A stretch of 64,000 nt of DNA from Vibrio navarrensis (lineage in GTDB: Bacteria; Pseudomonadota; Gammaproteobacteria; Enterobacterales; Vibrionaceae), in assembly GCF_015767675.1 (NCBI RefSeq), contig NZ_CP065217.1, positions 992,001 through 1,056,000 on the forward strand. The letters are read 5' to 3'. The notes under the pieces are model-generated. The model saw only the letters and a list, made by a program, of their open reading frames with translations, ran no database searches and was not told the DNA's origin. The position numbers and the translations under genes are program-made. Of the stretch, positions 8,964 to 18,935 are shown piece by piece. Within the stretch, counting starts at the first letter, position 1. Each line of letters begins with the position of its first letter.

Positions 8964-9002
8964 ATGGTCCGTGTGATAAGCATCATCCGGGCCATTTATT
9001 TT
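8964..9002 (+). terminator. Hairpin between tig and clpP
   Basis: A 14-bp stem with one mismatch and two wobble pairs (8964-8977 with 8982-8995, loop AAGC) is followed by TTATTTT. It probably ends part of the tig transcription and overlaps the clpP leader. Confidence 0.6.
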
Positions 9003-9016
9003 AGGGACATAAGAAT

Positions 9017-9643
9017 ATGAGCTACCAAGAAAAAAATGCAATGTCGCCAATTCTTGACGCACTAGTACCCATGGTGGTTGAACAGACTTCCCGTGGTGAG
9101 CGTTCTTACGACATCTACTCTCGTTTGCTCAAAGAGCGAGTGATTTTCCTTACGGGACAAGTTGAAGACCACATGGCAAACCTTGTTGTGGCTCAGCTAC
9201 TGTTCTTAGAATCTGAAAACCCAGACAAAGATATTTTCCTGTACATCAACTCTCCTGGTGGCAGTGTGACCGCAGGCATGTCAATCTACGACACCATGCA
9301 GTTCATCAAACCGAACGTGAGCACTGTATGTATGGGTCAAGCGTGTTCAATGGGCGCTTTCTTACTTGCGGGTGGTGCTCCAGGTAAACGTTATGTTCTG
9401 CCAAATTCACGTGTGATGATTCACCAGCCTCTGGGCGGTTTCCAAGGCCAAGCATCGGATATTCAGATCCACGCTCAGGAAATTCTGACGATTAAGAACA
9501 AACTCAACCGACTGTTGGCAGAGCATACAGGCCAGCCGCTGGAAGTGATTGAGCGTGACACCGATCGTGATAACTTCATGGCGGCAGAACAAGCAGTAGA
9601 ATATGGATTGGTGGATGCAGTTCTCACTCACCGTGGTGCATAA
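9017..9643 (+). CDS. clpP: ATP-dependent Clp protease proteolytic subunit
   Basis: The 208-aa protein is one residue longer than E. coli ClpP. The catalytic triad is visible: S111 ([10 protein letters not shown]), H136 (MIHQPLGG) and D185 (DTDRDNF). It forms the double-heptamer chamber that degrades substrates unfolded by ClpX or ClpA. An N-terminal propeptide (about 14 residues) is expected to be removed. AGGGACA lies just upstream of the ATG. clpX follows after 70 bp. Confidence 0.97.
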   Translation: MSYQEKNAMSPILDALVPMVVEQTSRGERSYDIYSRLLKERVIFLTGQVEDHMANLVVAQLLFLESENPDKDIFLYINSPGGSVTAGMSIYDTMQFIKPNVSTVCMGQACSMGAFLLAGGAPGKRYVLPNSRVMIHQPLGGFQGQASDIQIHAQEILTIKNKLNRLLAEHTGQPLEVIERDTDRDNFMAAEQAVEYGLVDAVLTHRGA

Positions 9644-9713
9644 TTGCCTACGCAAGTTGATACGAATTGTTATACACTCAAAGCATAATGAGTAAAGGCT
9701 AAGAGGTTAGCGA

Positions 9714-10994
9714 ATGACAGATAAAGGCAAAGAGGGCAGTAGCAGTAAACTGTTATACTGCTCTTTCTGCGGTAAAAGCCAGCACGAAGTTCGCAAGTTA
9801 ATCGCGGGTCCTTCCGTTTACATCTGTGATGAATGTGTCGACCTTTGTAACGACATCATCCGTGAAGAAATTAAAGATGTGCTTCCAAAGCGCGAATCCG
9901 AAGCGTTACCAACGCCGCGTAAAATTCGCGAACATCTTGATGATTATGTAATTGGTCAGGACCGAGCGAAGAAAGTGCTCGCGGTTGCAGTATATAACCA
10001 CTACAAGCGTTTACGTAATGGTGATACGACTAACGATGGCGTAGAGCTAGGTAAGAGTAACATTTTGCTGATCGGCCCAACGGGTAGCGGTAAAACGTTG
10101 CTTGCTGAGACGCTAGCGCGTTTCCTTGATGTACCTTTCACCATGGCAGATGCGACCACATTAACAGAAGCGGGTTACGTGGGTGAAGATGTTGAAAACA
10201 TCATCCAAAAGCTTTTGCAAAAATGTGACTACGACGTCGCGAAAGCCGAGCGTGGCATCGTTTATATCGATGAAATTGATAAGATTTCTCGCAAAGCGGA
10301 AAATCCATCCATTACGCGTGATGTGTCAGGTGAAGGTGTTCAACAAGCACTGCTAAAACTGGTTGAAGGCACCATCGCTTCAGTACCACCACAAGGTGGA
10401 CGTAAGCATCCTCAGCAAGAGTTTCTCCAAGTCGATACATCGAAAATCCTCTTTATCTGTGGTGGTGCGTTTGCAGGCCTAGATAAAGTGATTGAGAAAC
10501 GTGTTGCTACTGGTACAGGTATTGGTTTCGGGGCGGAAGTGCGCTCGAAAGATGAAACGAAAACCGTTGGTGAATTGTTCACTCAGGTTGAGCCTGAAGA
10601 TTTGGTGAAATATGGTTTGATCCCTGAGTTTATCGGCCGTCTTCCAGTCACCGCTTCATTGACCGAACTGGATGAAGAAGCGTTGATTCAGATCCTTTGT
10701 GAGCCGAAGAATGCGCTAACCAAACAGTACGCGGCGTTGTTCGAACTTGAAGATGCCGAGCTTGAGTTTCGTGAAGATGCGCTGCGCGCGATTGCGAAAA
10801 AAGCGATGGAGCGTAAAACAGGTGCTCGTGGATTGCGCTCTATTCTTGAGAGCGTACTACTGGAAACCATGTACGAATTGCCATCCATGGATAACGTAAG
10901 CAAAGTGGTTATCGACGAATCGGTGATTAACGGTGAATCAGAACCGCTGCTAATCTACAGCAACGCTGATAGTCAAGCCGCTGGCGCTGAGTAA
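9714..10994 (+). CDS. clpX: Clp protease ATP-binding unfoldase ClpX
   Basis: The 426-aa protein has an N-terminal zinc-binding domain (C16, C19, C38, C41) for substrate and adaptor recognition. The AAA+ domain follows with Walker A GPTGSGKT (121-128), Walker B VYIDEIDK and the ClpP-contacting IGF loop (GTGIGFGAE). It unfolds substrates such as ssrA-tagged proteins and feeds them to ClpP, encoded immediately upstream. A strong terminator follows. Confidence 0.97.
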   Translation: MTDKGKEGSSSKLLYCSFCGKSQHEVRKLIAGPSVYICDECVDLCNDIIREEIKDVLPKRESEALPTPRKIREHLDDYVIGQDRAKKVLAVAVYNHYKRLRNGDTTNDGVELGKSNILLIGPTGSGKTLLAETLARFLDVPFTMADATTLTEAGYVGEDVENIIQKLLQKCDYDVAKAERGIVYIDEIDKISRKAENPSITRDVSGEGVQQALLKLVEGTIASVPPQGGRKHPQQEFLQVDTSKILFICGGAFAGLDKVIEKRVATGTGIGFGAEVRSKDETKTVGELFTQVEPEDLVKYGLIPEFIGRLPVTASLTELDEEALIQILCEPKNALTKQYAALFELEDAELEFREDALRAIAKKAMERKTGARGLRSILESVLLETMYELPSMDNVSKVVIDESVINGESEPLLIYSNADSQAAGAE

Positions 10995-11006
10995 GTTCCC
11001 AAAACG

Positions 11007-11038
11007 AAAAAAGGAGGTAATTACTTACCTCCTTTTTT
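11007..11038 (+). terminator. Rho-independent terminator after clpX
   Basis: An uninterrupted inverted repeat with core GGAGGTAA / TTACCTCC and loop TTAC is flanked by A and T runs. The A and T runs on both sides also allow use from the other strand. Confidence 0.9.
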
Positions 11039-11048
11039 AATTTCTATT

Positions 11049-11076
11049 ATTGAATCCAAATAATTAGCCCCCATAT
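11049..11076 (+). promoter_or_regulatory. Sigma-32 promoter of lon
   Basis: TTGAAT (11050-11055) and CCCCATAT (11069-11076) are separated by 13 bases, a very good match to the RpoH consensus, 34 bp before the lon start. lon is a classical heat-shock gene in E. coli, which supports the call. Confidence 0.8.
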
Positions 11077-11110
11077 ACTGCTCATATCAGTAAGTGGAAG
11101 AGAGAATTAT

Positions 11111-13462
11111 ATGAACTTGGAACGTTCCGAGCTTATCGAGATCCCCGTACTACCTCTGCGTGACGTGGTGGTTTATCCACACATGGTGATTCCTTTGTTT
11201 GTTGGCCGAGAAAAATCCATCAGTTGCCTTGAGTCTGCGATGGAAACCAACAAGCAAGTTCTGCTGGTGGCACAAAAGCAGGCAGATACAGACGAACCTA
11301 AGATTGATGACCTCTTTAACGTTGGTACGGTCGCGACCATTTTACAGCTACTGAAATTACCAGATGGCACCGTTAAAGTATTGGTGGAAGGCCAGCAGCG
11401 CGCCAAGATCACCCATTTTAAAGAGAGCGAATTTTTCCTCGCAGAAGCGCAATATGTTCTGACGCCAGAGTTGGATGAGCGTGAGCAAGAGGTGGTCGTG
11501 CGCAGTGCGATCAATCAGTTTGAAGGTTTTATCAAGCTGAACAAAAAAATTCCGCCTGAAGTATTAACTTCATTAGGTGGCATTGATGACGCAGCGCGCC
11601 TTGCTGATACCATTGCTGCCCATATGCCCTTAAAACTTCTAGACAAACAGAAGGTGCTTGAAATTGTCGACGTCACCGAACGTTTAGAATTTCTTATGGG
11701 ACAAATGGAATCTGAGATTGACCTACTGCAAGTTGAAAAACGCATTCGCAATCGAGTGAAGAAGCAGATGGAAAAATCTCAGCGCGAGTACTATCTGAAT
11801 GAGCAGATGAAAGCGATCCAGAAAGAGCTGGGTGAGAGTGAAGACGGCGTTGATGAATTTGAAGTGCTGAAACAGAAGATCATCGATGCCAAAATGCCAC
11901 AAGAAGCACGCGAGAAGACCGAACAAGAGCTGCAAAAGCTGAAAATGATGTCTCCCATGTCAGCAGAAGCAACGGTAGTTCGTAGTTACATTGATTGGAT
12001 GGTGAACGTGCCTTGGAACAAACGTTCCAAAGTGAAGAAAGATCTGGCGAAAGCAGAAGAGATTCTTCATGAAGATCACTATGGCTTAGAGCGAGTAAAA
12101 GAGCGCATTCTAGAATACTTGGCGGTGCAAAATCGCATCAACAAGTTGAAAGGGCCTATCTTATGTTTGGTCGGTCCTCCAGGTGTAGGTAAAACGTCAT
12201 TAGGCCGCTCAATTGCCGCGGCTACTGGTCGTAAGTATGTCCGTATGGCGCTAGGTGGGGTGCGCGATGAAGCCGAAATTCGCGGCCATCGTCGTACTTA
12301 CATCGGTTCATTGCCGGGTAAGCTTATTCAGAAAATGGCAAAGGTTGGCGTGAAAAACCCGCTATTTTTGCTGGATGAAATCGACAAAATGTCATCGGAT
12401 ATGCGCGGTGACCCGGCGTCGGCGCTGCTTGAAGTACTTGATCCAGAACAGAACAACACCTTCAATGATCACTATTTGGAAGTGGACTACGATCTCTCTG
12501 ACGTGATGTTTGTCGCGACATCAAACTCGATGAACATTCCAGGACCTCTACTGGATCGTATGGAAGTGATTCGTCTCTCTGGTTACACCGAAGATGAGAA
12601 GCTCAACATCGCTAAGCGCCATTTGGTTGCGAAACAGGTTGAACGAAATGGTTTGAAAGCGCACGAAATCACCATTGAAGACTCGGCGATAGTTGGTATT
12701 ATCCGCTACTACACGCGTGAAGCGGGTGTGCGTGGCCTTGAGCGTGAAGTGTCGAAAATCTGTCGTAAAGCGGTGAAGAACATTCTGCTGAAACCTGAGT
12801 TGAAGTCGGTGACGGTCACCATGGAAAACTTGAAAGAGTATCTTGGTGTGCAGCGTTTCGATTACGGAAAAGCGGATGAAAGCAACCGCATTGGCCAAGT
12901 GACTGGTCTGGCTTGGACAGAGGTGGGCGGCGACCTGCTGACCATTGAAACGCAGGCGATGCCAGGCAAAGGTAAGTTGACGCAAACGGGCTCACTGGGT
13001 GACGTGATGCAGGAGTCGATTCAGGCCGCAATGACTGTGGTGCGTTCTCGTACAGAAAAGTTGGGTATTAACAGCGATTTCTACGAGAAAAAAGACATTC
13101 ACGTGCATGTACCGGAAGGCGCGACACCCAAAGATGGACCGAGTGCTGGTATCGCGATGTGCACCGCGTTGGTATCCAGCTTGACGGGCAATCCGGTCAA
13201 AGCGGAAGTTGCCATGACAGGTGAAATTACGCTGCGTGGTGAGGTGCTACCTATTGGTGGTTTGAAAGAGAAGCTACTCGCAGCTCACCGTGGTGGTATC
13301 AAAACGGTGTTGATTCCTAAGGATAACGAGCGCGATCTCGAAGACATTCCAGACAATGTGATTGCTGATCTGCAAGTCATTCCGGTGCAGTGGATTGATG
13401 AAGTTTTAAAAGTCGCGCTAGAAAAAGACCCAACTGGGGTCGAATTTGACGCGAAAAAATAG
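11111..13462 (+). CDS. lon: ATP-dependent protease Lon
   Basis: The 783-aa protein has the usual LonA layout. An N-terminal substrate-binding domain begins at [16 protein letters not shown], then comes a coiled-coil linker (about 200-270), the AAA+ domain (Walker A GPPGVGKT near residue 357), and the C-terminal protease domain. The catalytic dyad is S678 (PKDGPSAG) and the lysine of [11 protein letters not shown] at about 721. It degrades misfolded and regulatory proteins in the cytoplasm. It has its own heat-shock promoter and terminator. Confidence 0.97.
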   Translation: MNLERSELIEIPVLPLRDVVVYPHMVIPLFVGREKSISCLESAMETNKQVLLVAQKQADTDEPKIDDLFNVGTVATILQLLKLPDGTVKVLVEGQQRAKITHFKESEFFLAEAQYVLTPELDEREQEVVVRSAINQFEGFIKLNKKIPPEVLTSLGGIDDAARLADTIAAHMPLKLLDKQKVLEIVDVTERLEFLMGQMESEIDLLQVEKRIRNRVKKQMEKSQREYYLNEQMKAIQKELGESEDGVDEFEVLKQKIIDAKMPQEAREKTEQELQKLKMMSPMSAEATVVRSYIDWMVNVPWNKRSKVKKDLAKAEEILHEDHYGLERVKERILEYLAVQNRINKLKGPILCLVGPPGVGKTSLGRSIAAATGRKYVRMALGGVRDEAEIRGHRRTYIGSLPGKLIQKMAKVGVKNPLFLLDEIDKMSSDMRGDPASALLEVLDPEQNNTFNDHYLEVDYDLSDVMFVATSNSMNIPGPLLDRMEVIRLSGYTEDEKLNIAKRHLVAKQVERNGLKAHEITIEDSAIVGIIRYYTREAGVRGLEREVSKICRKAVKNILLKPELKSVTVTMENLKEYLGVQRFDYGKADESNRIGQVTGLAWTEVGGDLLTIETQAMPGKGKLTQTGSLGDVMQESIQAAMTVVRSRTEKLGINSDFYEKKDIHVHVPEGATPKDGPSAGIAMCTALVSSLTGNPVKAEVAMTGEITLRGEVLPIGGLKEKLLAAHRGGIKTVLIPKDNERDLEDIPDNVIADLQVIPVQWIDEVLKVALEKDPTGVEFDAKK

Positions 13463-13493
13463 TGATGTGCTGCAAAAATAAGTAAAACTTTGC

Positions 13494-13530
13494 GCTGACA
13501 AGTCCGAAAAGGCTTGTCAGCCTTTTTTTT
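13494..13530 (+). terminator. Rho-independent terminator after lon
   Basis: GCTGACAAG (13494-13502) pairs with CTTGTCAGC (13513-13521), followed by eight T residues. Confidence 0.92.
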
Positions 13531-13556
13531 GAGAGCTAACTTAGACCTCGATAGCG

Positions 13557-13600
13557 GCCAGCCCTTTTGTAATAAGGCTTGGCGCTGATTTTTTGTTTTA
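13557..13600 (+). terminator. Imperfect hairpin in the hupB leader
   Basis: GCCAGCCCTT (13557-13566) can pair with AAGGCTTGGC (13574-13583) with two mismatches. A T-rich stretch follows about seven bases later. It lies about 60 nt before hupB and might be a leader structure or a second weak terminator. Confidence 0.35.
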
Positions 13601-13655
13601 ATGGAACGAAAGTCATCTAAAAAAATAATCACAGATGACACAAAGGGGAATAACA

Positions 13656-13928
13656 GTGAACAAAACTCAACTAGTAGAATCCATCGCTGCAAATGCAGAT
13701 ATTTCTAAAGCGTCAGCAGGTCGTGCCCTGGATGCATTCATTGAAGCCGTAAGCACCACCCTTGAGTCTGGCGAGCAGGTCGCTCTAGTTGGCTTCGGTA
13801 CGTTCAGCGTCCGTACTCGTGCAGCACGCACTGGTCGTAACCCAAAAACGGGTGAAGAAATCCAAATCGCAGAAGCAAAAGTACCTTCATTCAAAGCGGG
13901 TAAAGCTCTGAAAGACGCTTGTAACTGA
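13656..13928 (+). CDS. hupB: Nucleoid-associated DNA-binding protein HU-beta
   Basis: The frame is open from 13635, but the HU family begins MNKTQL, which here starts at the GTG at 13656 with AGGGG 9-13 bases upstream. This gives 90 aa, exactly the E. coli HU-beta length. Conserved features are the dimerisation helices, GFGTF and the DNA-binding arm region [13 protein letters not shown] bends and compacts DNA. lon upstream and ppiD downstream are the standard neighbours. Confidence 0.96.
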   Translation: MNKTQLVESIAANADISKASAGRALDAFIEAVSTTLESGEQVALVGFGTFSVRTRAARTGRNPKTGEEIQIAEAKVPSFKAGKALKDACN

Positions 13929-14103
13929 TTTTAGTTGAACATTTTTTGTTCTAACAAATCAGTTTGAAGCAAATTTTGCGTTGTAACAGCCGAACTTTTC
14001 TAAATTATGCGCATCCTACTGATGCGCATTTCTTTTTCTGGTATTATCGCGCGATTAGTTTCTTAAGAAGCAGATGGCTTCGTGAGCGGAGAGTAGTTTA
14101 GTT

Positions 14104-15963
14104 ATGATGGATCGATTACGCGAAGGCGTTAATAGCATCGCGGTAAAAATTATCCTAGGATTGATCATCCTTTCTTTCATCTTTGCGGGTGTTGGTAGTT
14201 ACCTGGTCAGCGGTAGCAATAATGCAGCGGCAAAAGTGGGCAACAGAGAAATCGGTCGTGGTGAGTTTGAAATGGCTTACCAGAATGCGCGTAACCGTAT
14301 GCAAGCGCAGATGGGTGATTACTTTTCCCAGTTGCTCGCCGATCCAGGTTATGTTGAATCGTTCCGTAAATCGGTACTTGACGACATGATCAACGATGTG
14401 TTGCTCGACCAGCATGCAGAGTCTCTAGGGCTACGTATTAGTGACGCGCAGATCCGTACCATTATTCTGAATATGCCAGAGTTCCAAGTGGAAGGTAAAT
14501 TCAATCAGGATATCTATCAATCAATGCTGCGCCGGTCCGGTCATTCACCCGATTCCTTTGCAGAGTACATGCGCCGCCAGATGGTGCGTAGCCAGTTGAT
14601 GGAAGCGCTGCAAGCCAGTGAGTTTACTTTACCTGGCGAAGTGGATTCTGAAGGTAAGCTGTTTACTCAAACTCGTGACATCCGCTCGATTGTTTTAAGT
14701 CTGGATGACTTCGCGAGCAAAGTCACGCTCAGCGATGACGAGATTCAGCAGTACTACAATGACAACAAAACCAATTTCACTCGCCCTGCGCAAGTAAAAG
14801 TGGCTTACATTGAGTTGAATGCACAAGATCTGAAAAAGCAGATTTCAGTATCAGATGAACAAGCAAAGCAGTATTACCAACAACACTTGGATAAATACTC
14901 TTCAGAAGAGCAGCGCCGTGTTGCGCACATTCTGGTAGAAGGTGATGACGAAGCGAAAGCACAAGCCATTTTGGATGAGCTTAATGCGGGTGCTGATTTT
15001 GCCGCGCTTGCGAAATCGAAATCCGATGACTTTGCTAGCGCAGAAACCGGTGGCGATCTTGGCTGGATTGAGCGTGACGTGATGGATGCCGCATTTGAAG
15101 ACGCCGCATTTGCCCTGCAAAAACCGGGAGAGACAACTGGTCTAGTTAAGTCTGACTTTGGCTACCACATCATCAAGCTTGAAGAGCTGCGTGAACCTGA
15201 AAGTAAACCGTATGAGCAAGTGGCTGAGCAGATCAAACAAGAGCTGAGCGATCAGCAAGCGATTGATCACTTCTACGATCTGCAAAGTGAGCTAGAAAAA
15301 GTGGCGTTTGAATACCCAGACTCACTCGATCAAGCCTCCAAAGCGGTTGACATAGCAGTTCAGCGTACGGATTTCATCTCTGATGCGGATGCGCCTGCTG
15401 TGCTGCGTACCCCAGCGGTCATGCAAGCGCTCCAAACCGTTGAAGTGAAGGAAGACGGTCTCAACTCACAAGCGATTGAAATCGCGCCAGAGCACATTGT
15501 CGTGGTTCGCGTCGAAGACGCTCGTGCAGAGACGGTGTTACCACTGGATGAAGTGAAATCAAAAGTGGTTGAGGAGCTATCGAAAGTCAGAGGCGAACAA
15601 CAAGCGATTGAACTTGCGAGCGACTTGGTCGTCGCGCTGAAAGCGGGAAATACTGAGCTTGTGGCTGAAAAAGGCCTAGCGTTTGGCGATGTCGAGCAGA
15701 TCGATCGTCGTTCACCATTGGCGCAAACCGTGTTTGCGATGGTTAAACCTGAAGAAGGTAAAGCCGTGTATGCTCAAACCAGAGACTATACGGGCAACGT
15801 GGTGGTGGTTGCGCTAGAAAAAGTACAAGAAAGTCTAGATCCTGCTTTGGCGCCACAACTTGCTACGCAACTTCAGCGTGTCTCTGCGCAGCGTGACTTG
15901 ACGTCTATCTTGTCTGTTTTGCGTGCCAACACCGATATCGAGTATTACGTCGTGAGCAACTAA
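14104..15963 (+). CDS. ppiD: Periplasmic folding chaperone / PPIase PpiD
   Basis: The 619-aa protein has a short cytoplasmic N-terminus, one membrane anchor (about residues 16-35), a SurA-N-like chaperone region, and a parvulin domain at about 265-355 (RRVAHILVEGDD ... GGDLGWIERDVMDAAFEDAAF). It is anchored in the inner membrane and helps secreted proteins fold as they leave the SecYEG translocon. ATGATG allows a start at 14104 or 14107. Position and start (MMDRLREGVNSIAVKI) match the E. coli protein. Confidence 0.95.
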   Translation: MMDRLREGVNSIAVKIILGLIILSFIFAGVGSYLVSGSNNAAAKVGNREIGRGEFEMAYQNARNRMQAQMGDYFSQLLADPGYVESFRKSVLDDMINDVLLDQHAESLGLRISDAQIRTIILNMPEFQVEGKFNQDIYQSMLRRSGHSPDSFAEYMRRQMVRSQLMEALQASEFTLPGEVDSEGKLFTQTRDIRSIVLSLDDFASKVTLSDDEIQQYYNDNKTNFTRPAQVKVAYIELNAQDLKKQISVSDEQAKQYYQQHLDKYSSEEQRRVAHILVEGDDEAKAQAILDELNAGADFAALAKSKSDDFASAETGGDLGWIERDVMDAAFEDAAFALQKPGETTGLVKSDFGYHIIKLEELREPESKPYEQVAEQIKQELSDQQAIDHFYDLQSELEKVAFEYPDSLDQASKAVDIAVQRTDFISDADAPAVLRTPAVMQALQTVEVKEDGLNSQAIEIAPEHIVVVRVEDARAETVLPLDEVKSKVVEELSKVRGEQQAIELASDLVVALKAGNTELVAEKGLAFGDVEQIDRRSPLAQTVFAMVKPEEGKAVYAQTRDYTGNVVVVALEKVQESLDPALAPQLATQLQRVSAQRDLTSILSVLRANTDIEYYVVSN

Positions 15964-15992
15964 CCAGTTGCCGTGTAATTGATATGTTACTT

Positions 15993-16028
15993 AAAACGGG
16001 TTGCGAAAGTGACCCGTTTTATTTTTTA
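15993..16028 (+). terminator. Rho-independent terminator after ppiD
   Basis: AAAACGGGT (15993-16001) pairs with ACCCGTTTT (16012-16020), followed by ATTTTTTA. Confidence 0.9.
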
Positions 16029-16095
16029 TCAGACCGTGTTTCTTTCCTTTGTTGGCGTTTGTATAAACAGCAATACACAATCAAAGGAGAAGTTT

Positions 16096-16401
16096 ATGAA
16101 ACGGATACTGGTATCTATCGCACTTGTTTTGAGTTGCTTGTTTTCCTTTACGGCAAACGCTAACGAGGCGCCTGCGAAAGTCGATAAGCATGAAGGGATT
16201 GAGATCACCGTCAACATCAATACCGCAAGCGCTGAAGAAATCGCTGCTTTGCTAAAAGGCATTGGGATTAAGAAAGCGCAGCAGATTGTTGCTGATCGCG
16301 AGGCTAATGGCCCCTTTCAATCGGCGGAAGATTTAGCGCGTGTTAAAGGAATTGGTCCATCAACGGTGGCGAAGAACCAAGAACGGATCAAGTTGGAGTA
16401 G
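16096..16401 (+). CDS. comEA: Helix-hairpin-helix competence protein ComEA
   Basis: An upstream extension of the frame to 15979 is unlikely, because AAAGGAGA (16083-16090) precedes the ATG at 16096. The resulting 101-aa protein has a clear signal peptide (about 1-23, ending ANANE) and two helix-hairpin-helix motifs (INTASAEEIAALLKGIGIKK and FQSAEDLARVKGIGPSTV). In vibrios ComEA is a periplasmic DNA-binding protein that pulls transforming DNA through the outer membrane, and the gene lies downstream of ppiD as here. A competence role therefore rests on family and synteny. Confidence 0.9.
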   Translation: MKRILVSIALVLSCLFSFTANANEAPAKVDKHEGIEITVNINTASAEEIAALLKGIGIKKAQQIVADREANGPFQSAEDLARVKGIGPSTVAKNQERIKLE

Positions 16402-16422
16402 TGTTGGCTCGCTACGTCTGGC

Positions 16423-16450
16423 AAGGCTGGTGTTATACCGGCCTTTTTTT
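16423..16450. terminator. Terminator between comEA and the rhombosortase gene
   Basis: AAGGCTGGT (16423-16431) pairs with ACCGGCCTT (16437-16445) including one G-T pair, followed by seven T residues on the plus strand. It terminates comEA and overlaps the last codons of the convergent gene. Confidence 0.8.
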
Positions 16451-16984
16451 ATCGATACCAAAACATATGAGGGCGAAAACTAAGCCAGAAAGCATGCCAA
16501 ATAGATGGGCTTCAATCGCCACTCGTGCGGCAATCAGCTCGCTGGTCGAAATTGACGCGCCAAAGCTGTGTTCCCACCACACTTTGCCGATCACCCCGGC
16601 AACCAATAGCCCACTGCTCTTTCGGCCATGCAGATACTCCGTCAAGGCATAGAACGCAAACAGTCCGTGTAATGTGCCGGAAAGACCGACATAGCTCGAC
16701 ATAGAGGTCGAGAGGTTTGACACACCGACCAGCAGACTTACCAAGCCTAGTAGCCAAGCGACGCTTGTCCAACGTGGCTTGAACAGATAACAGATGACCC
16801 ACAACCCCGCGAGATTCATGGTCAAATGGGCAAAGTTGGTATGAGTGAAATTTCCTGTTAGGATTCGCCACCATTGCCCTTGCTCTATGGCCAATTTATT
16901 CCACTCAGCGAGTTCACTCAACGCGGGATATTGAAGCGCAAGACACACGGTACTGATAATTGAAAGAAAGATAAAAAGGTTCAC
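16433..16984 (-). CDS. rrtA: Rhombosortase (rhomboid-family GlyGly-CTERM protease)
   Basis: The 183-aa integral membrane protein has about six membrane segments and rhomboid active-site elements: the N-terminal-half HTNFAHLTMNLAG, the serine motif GLSGTLHG, and the late EAHLFGMLSG supplying the catalytic histidine. Rhombosortases cleave the C-terminal GlyGly-CTERM anchor of surface-targeted proteins in vibrios. I chose the GTG at 16984 because it gives VNLFIFLSIIS, a hydrophobic rhomboid start. A longer frame to 17104 would run through the divergent neighbour. I saw no GlyGly-CTERM substrate in this window. Confidence 0.82.
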   Translation of the reverse strand: MNLFIFLSIISTVCLALQYPALSELAEWNKLAIEQGQWWRILTGNFTHTNFAHLTMNLAGLWVICYLFKPRWTSVAWLLGLVSLLVGVSNLSTSMSSYVGLSGTLHGLFAFYALTEYLHGRKSSGLLVAGVIGKVWWEHSFGASISTSELIAARVAIEAHLFGMLSGLVFALICFGIDKKRPV

Positions 16985-16987
16985 TCT

Positions 16988-17599
16988 ATGTCCCGTTATT
17001 GTTCCCGATGTGGTAAAGCAAAAAAAGCCTGTCTGTGTCAGTGGATACGTGCACTGCCAGCGGATACCGAACTTATCATTCTTCAACATCCGAGTGAAGA
17101 ACATCGTCCATTGGGCAGCGCGAGAATTCTCTCGCTCTCACTTGCCAATAGCCGCTGTTTTATCGGAGAGGACTTCACACACCATCAAGAACTGAACCAT
17201 CTGCTTTGTGAAGAAGGTTACCAACACTGGCTGCTTTATCCCAGTGACAAGGCGTATCCACTCAGTGACCTTACCCAGAAAAACGCCGCAACGAGCAAAC
17301 TCAGGGTGATTTTACTGGATGGGACCTGGAAGAAAGCGTTTAAAATGTGGCAGTTATCGAGCAACTTGCATACATTGCCTTGCGTCAAGCTGCCAGACAA
17401 TCTGGTTGGCAATTACGTGATTCGTAAAGCGCCGAGTGAAAACAGTTTGTCGACGCTGGAAGCGGGCTATCATCTTTTGTCTCTGCTTGAGCCACAGCGA
17501 GACTTCACGCCATTGCTGACGGCATTTCACAATATGATTGAGTTTCAAATTGCGCAAATGCCGCCTGGGGTGTTTGAGCAAAACTATCGTAAACGTTAA
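16988..17599 (+). CDS. DTW-domain protein, probable tRNA-uridine aminocarboxypropyltransferase
   Basis: The 203-aa protein has a zinc-ribbon-like N-terminus (SRYCSRCGKAKKACLCQW), the family motif LDGTWKKAFKM that gives the DTW domain its name, and RKAPSENSLSTLEA. Members such as E. coli TapT (YfiP) transfer a 3-amino-3-carboxypropyl group from SAM to uridine in tRNA (acp3U). The gene starts three bases from the divergent rhombosortase start, so the two share regulatory DNA. It ends overlapping dgt by four bases in convergent orientation. Confidence 0.82.
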   Translation: MSRYCSRCGKAKKACLCQWIRALPADTELIILQHPSEEHRPLGSARILSLSLANSRCFIGEDFTHHQELNHLLCEEGYQHWLLYPSDKAYPLSDLTQKNAATSKLRVILLDGTWKKAFKMWQLSSNLHTLPCVKLPDNLVGNYVIRKAPSENSLSTLEAGYHLLSLLEPQRDFTPLLTAFHNMIEFQIAQMPPGVFEQNYRKR

Positions 17600-18915
17600 T
17601 GGTGTGAAGAGAAGAGCTGCTGGTGTAAACGCTGTGCATGGCCGTCGGTCATCGAGGAGATGTAGTCTGCGATCACCCGCATCTGCGCGCTTTCCTCTTG
17701 CGCCGCTTGCCAAAGCTGCCGAGTTGCAATCGGCAGCAAGCGCTTGGGATCAGCGCTAAAGGCTTCAAAGAGGTCCATGATGATCTGTTGGCCCTTATAT
17801 TCGACAATTTGCACCTGTGGGATCTGAATGACATAGTGGCTGACGAAGTTTTTGAGTATGGTCAGTGCTTGATCCATTCCCGGCTCAAGAAAGGCGTTGT
17901 ACGCCAGAAGTTCGCTGGCAAAATCGGCCTCTACGCGCTGGACGCGGATGCTGGTTAGCAGCGCATTGACCATGCCGCCGATGGCATCTTTTCTTTGATG
18001 GTGTTTACCGCTAAACAGCATGTCACCAATCGAACTAAGATGTTGTTCAAACCAAGCATCACCACAATCCGCCAGTTTGCTGGCTGCGCCTTCTTGCCAT
18101 TGCCCGCGATTGACCAAACCCAGCACAATAGCATCTTCGAGGTCGTGTACACCGTAGGCGATGTCATCGGCCAGCTCCATGATCGAACAGTCGAGAGATT
18201 TGAAGCGCGTTTTACGATGAGCACAAGGATTTTCTGGCGCGATGCGCATTTGGCCAAGCAACTGCTGGTCATGGGTGTTAAGTGGCGCCAACACCCATTC
18301 AAACAGCGCTCGGTCACAGTCATAAATGCCTTTCGCGGGCATCCAGTCACTGGCTTTGAGCTGTCTCTGGTGGGAAACCGCTTTAGGTTGCACAAGCGCT
18401 TGAGTTTGACTGATAAGAGCGGGGTATTTGATCAAACCCAATAGAGTGCGGCGCGATAAATTCATGCCGAAATGTTCGGTATACGGCTCCAGTTGGGTCA
18501 CAATGCGAAAGGTCTGCGCGTTGCCCTCAAAGCCCCCGTGGTTGCGCATCATGTAGTTCAACGCGATTTCACCGCCATGCCCATAGGGAGGATGGCCGAT
18601 ATCATGAGCAAGGCAAAGTGAGTCGATCAAGCTTTCAGTTGGCAGCAGATCGCGAAACTCCGCTTGTTTCTTCTTAATTTGCGCGACAATGCCGCTACCC
18701 AGTTGCGCTGCTTCTAGCGAATGGGTGAGGCGAGTGCGGTGAAAATCTTCCAGACTGTTGCCATGCACTTGGGTTTTGGCTTGCAGGCGACGAAAAGCGG
18801 CCGAGTGCAGTATTCGCGCCCGGTCACGTTGATAGGGACTGCGGTGATCGTCTCTGCGGATCTTATGTTCATCATCATGGCGTTCCAGCCATTGTGGGCT
18901 AAGGGTTACTTGCAC
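17596..18915 (-). CDS. dgt: dGTPase-like dNTP triphosphohydrolase
   Basis: The 439-aa protein carries the HD metal-binding signature of deoxynucleoside triphosphate triphosphohydrolases: RLTHSLEAAQ, CLAHDIGHPPYGHGGE and later ELADDIAYGVHDLEDAI. These enzymes hydrolyse dNTPs to deoxynucleoside and triphosphate. The length suits the type-2 dGTPase-like family rather than the roughly 500-aa E. coli Dgt, so the exact substrate range is uncertain. It follows yfbR by 20 bp. Both are HD-domain nucleotide hydrolases, which suggests an operon balancing nucleotide pools. Confidence 0.88.
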   Translation of the reverse strand: MQVTLSPQWLERHDDEHKIRRDDHRSPYQRDRARILHSAAFRRLQAKTQVHGNSLEDFHRTRLTHSLEAAQLGSGIVAQIKKKQAEFRDLLPTESLIDSLCLAHDIGHPPYGHGGEIALNYMMRNHGGFEGNAQTFRIVTQLEPYTEHFGMNLSRRTLLGLIKYPALISQTQALVQPKAVSHQRQLKASDWMPAKGIYDCDRALFEWVLAPLNTHDQQLLGQMRIAPENPCAHRKTRFKSLDCSIMELADDIAYGVHDLEDAIVLGLVNRGQWQEGAASKLADCGDAWFEQHLSSIGDMLFSGKHHQRKDAIGGMVNALLTSIRVQRVEADFASELLAYNAFLEPGMDQALTILKNFVSHYVIQIPQVQIVEYKGQQIIMDLFEAFSADPKRLLPIATRQLWQAAQEESAQMRVIADYISSMTDGHAQRLHQQLFSSHH

Positions 18916-18935
18916 TGTCTTGCTCCGCTTGGGAA

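Noticed and set aside
16433..17104. A 223-codon rhombosortase starting at 17104
   Set aside because: The first 40 codons lie within the opposite-strand DTW gene, and the family starts with a membrane helix as given by the GTG at 16984.
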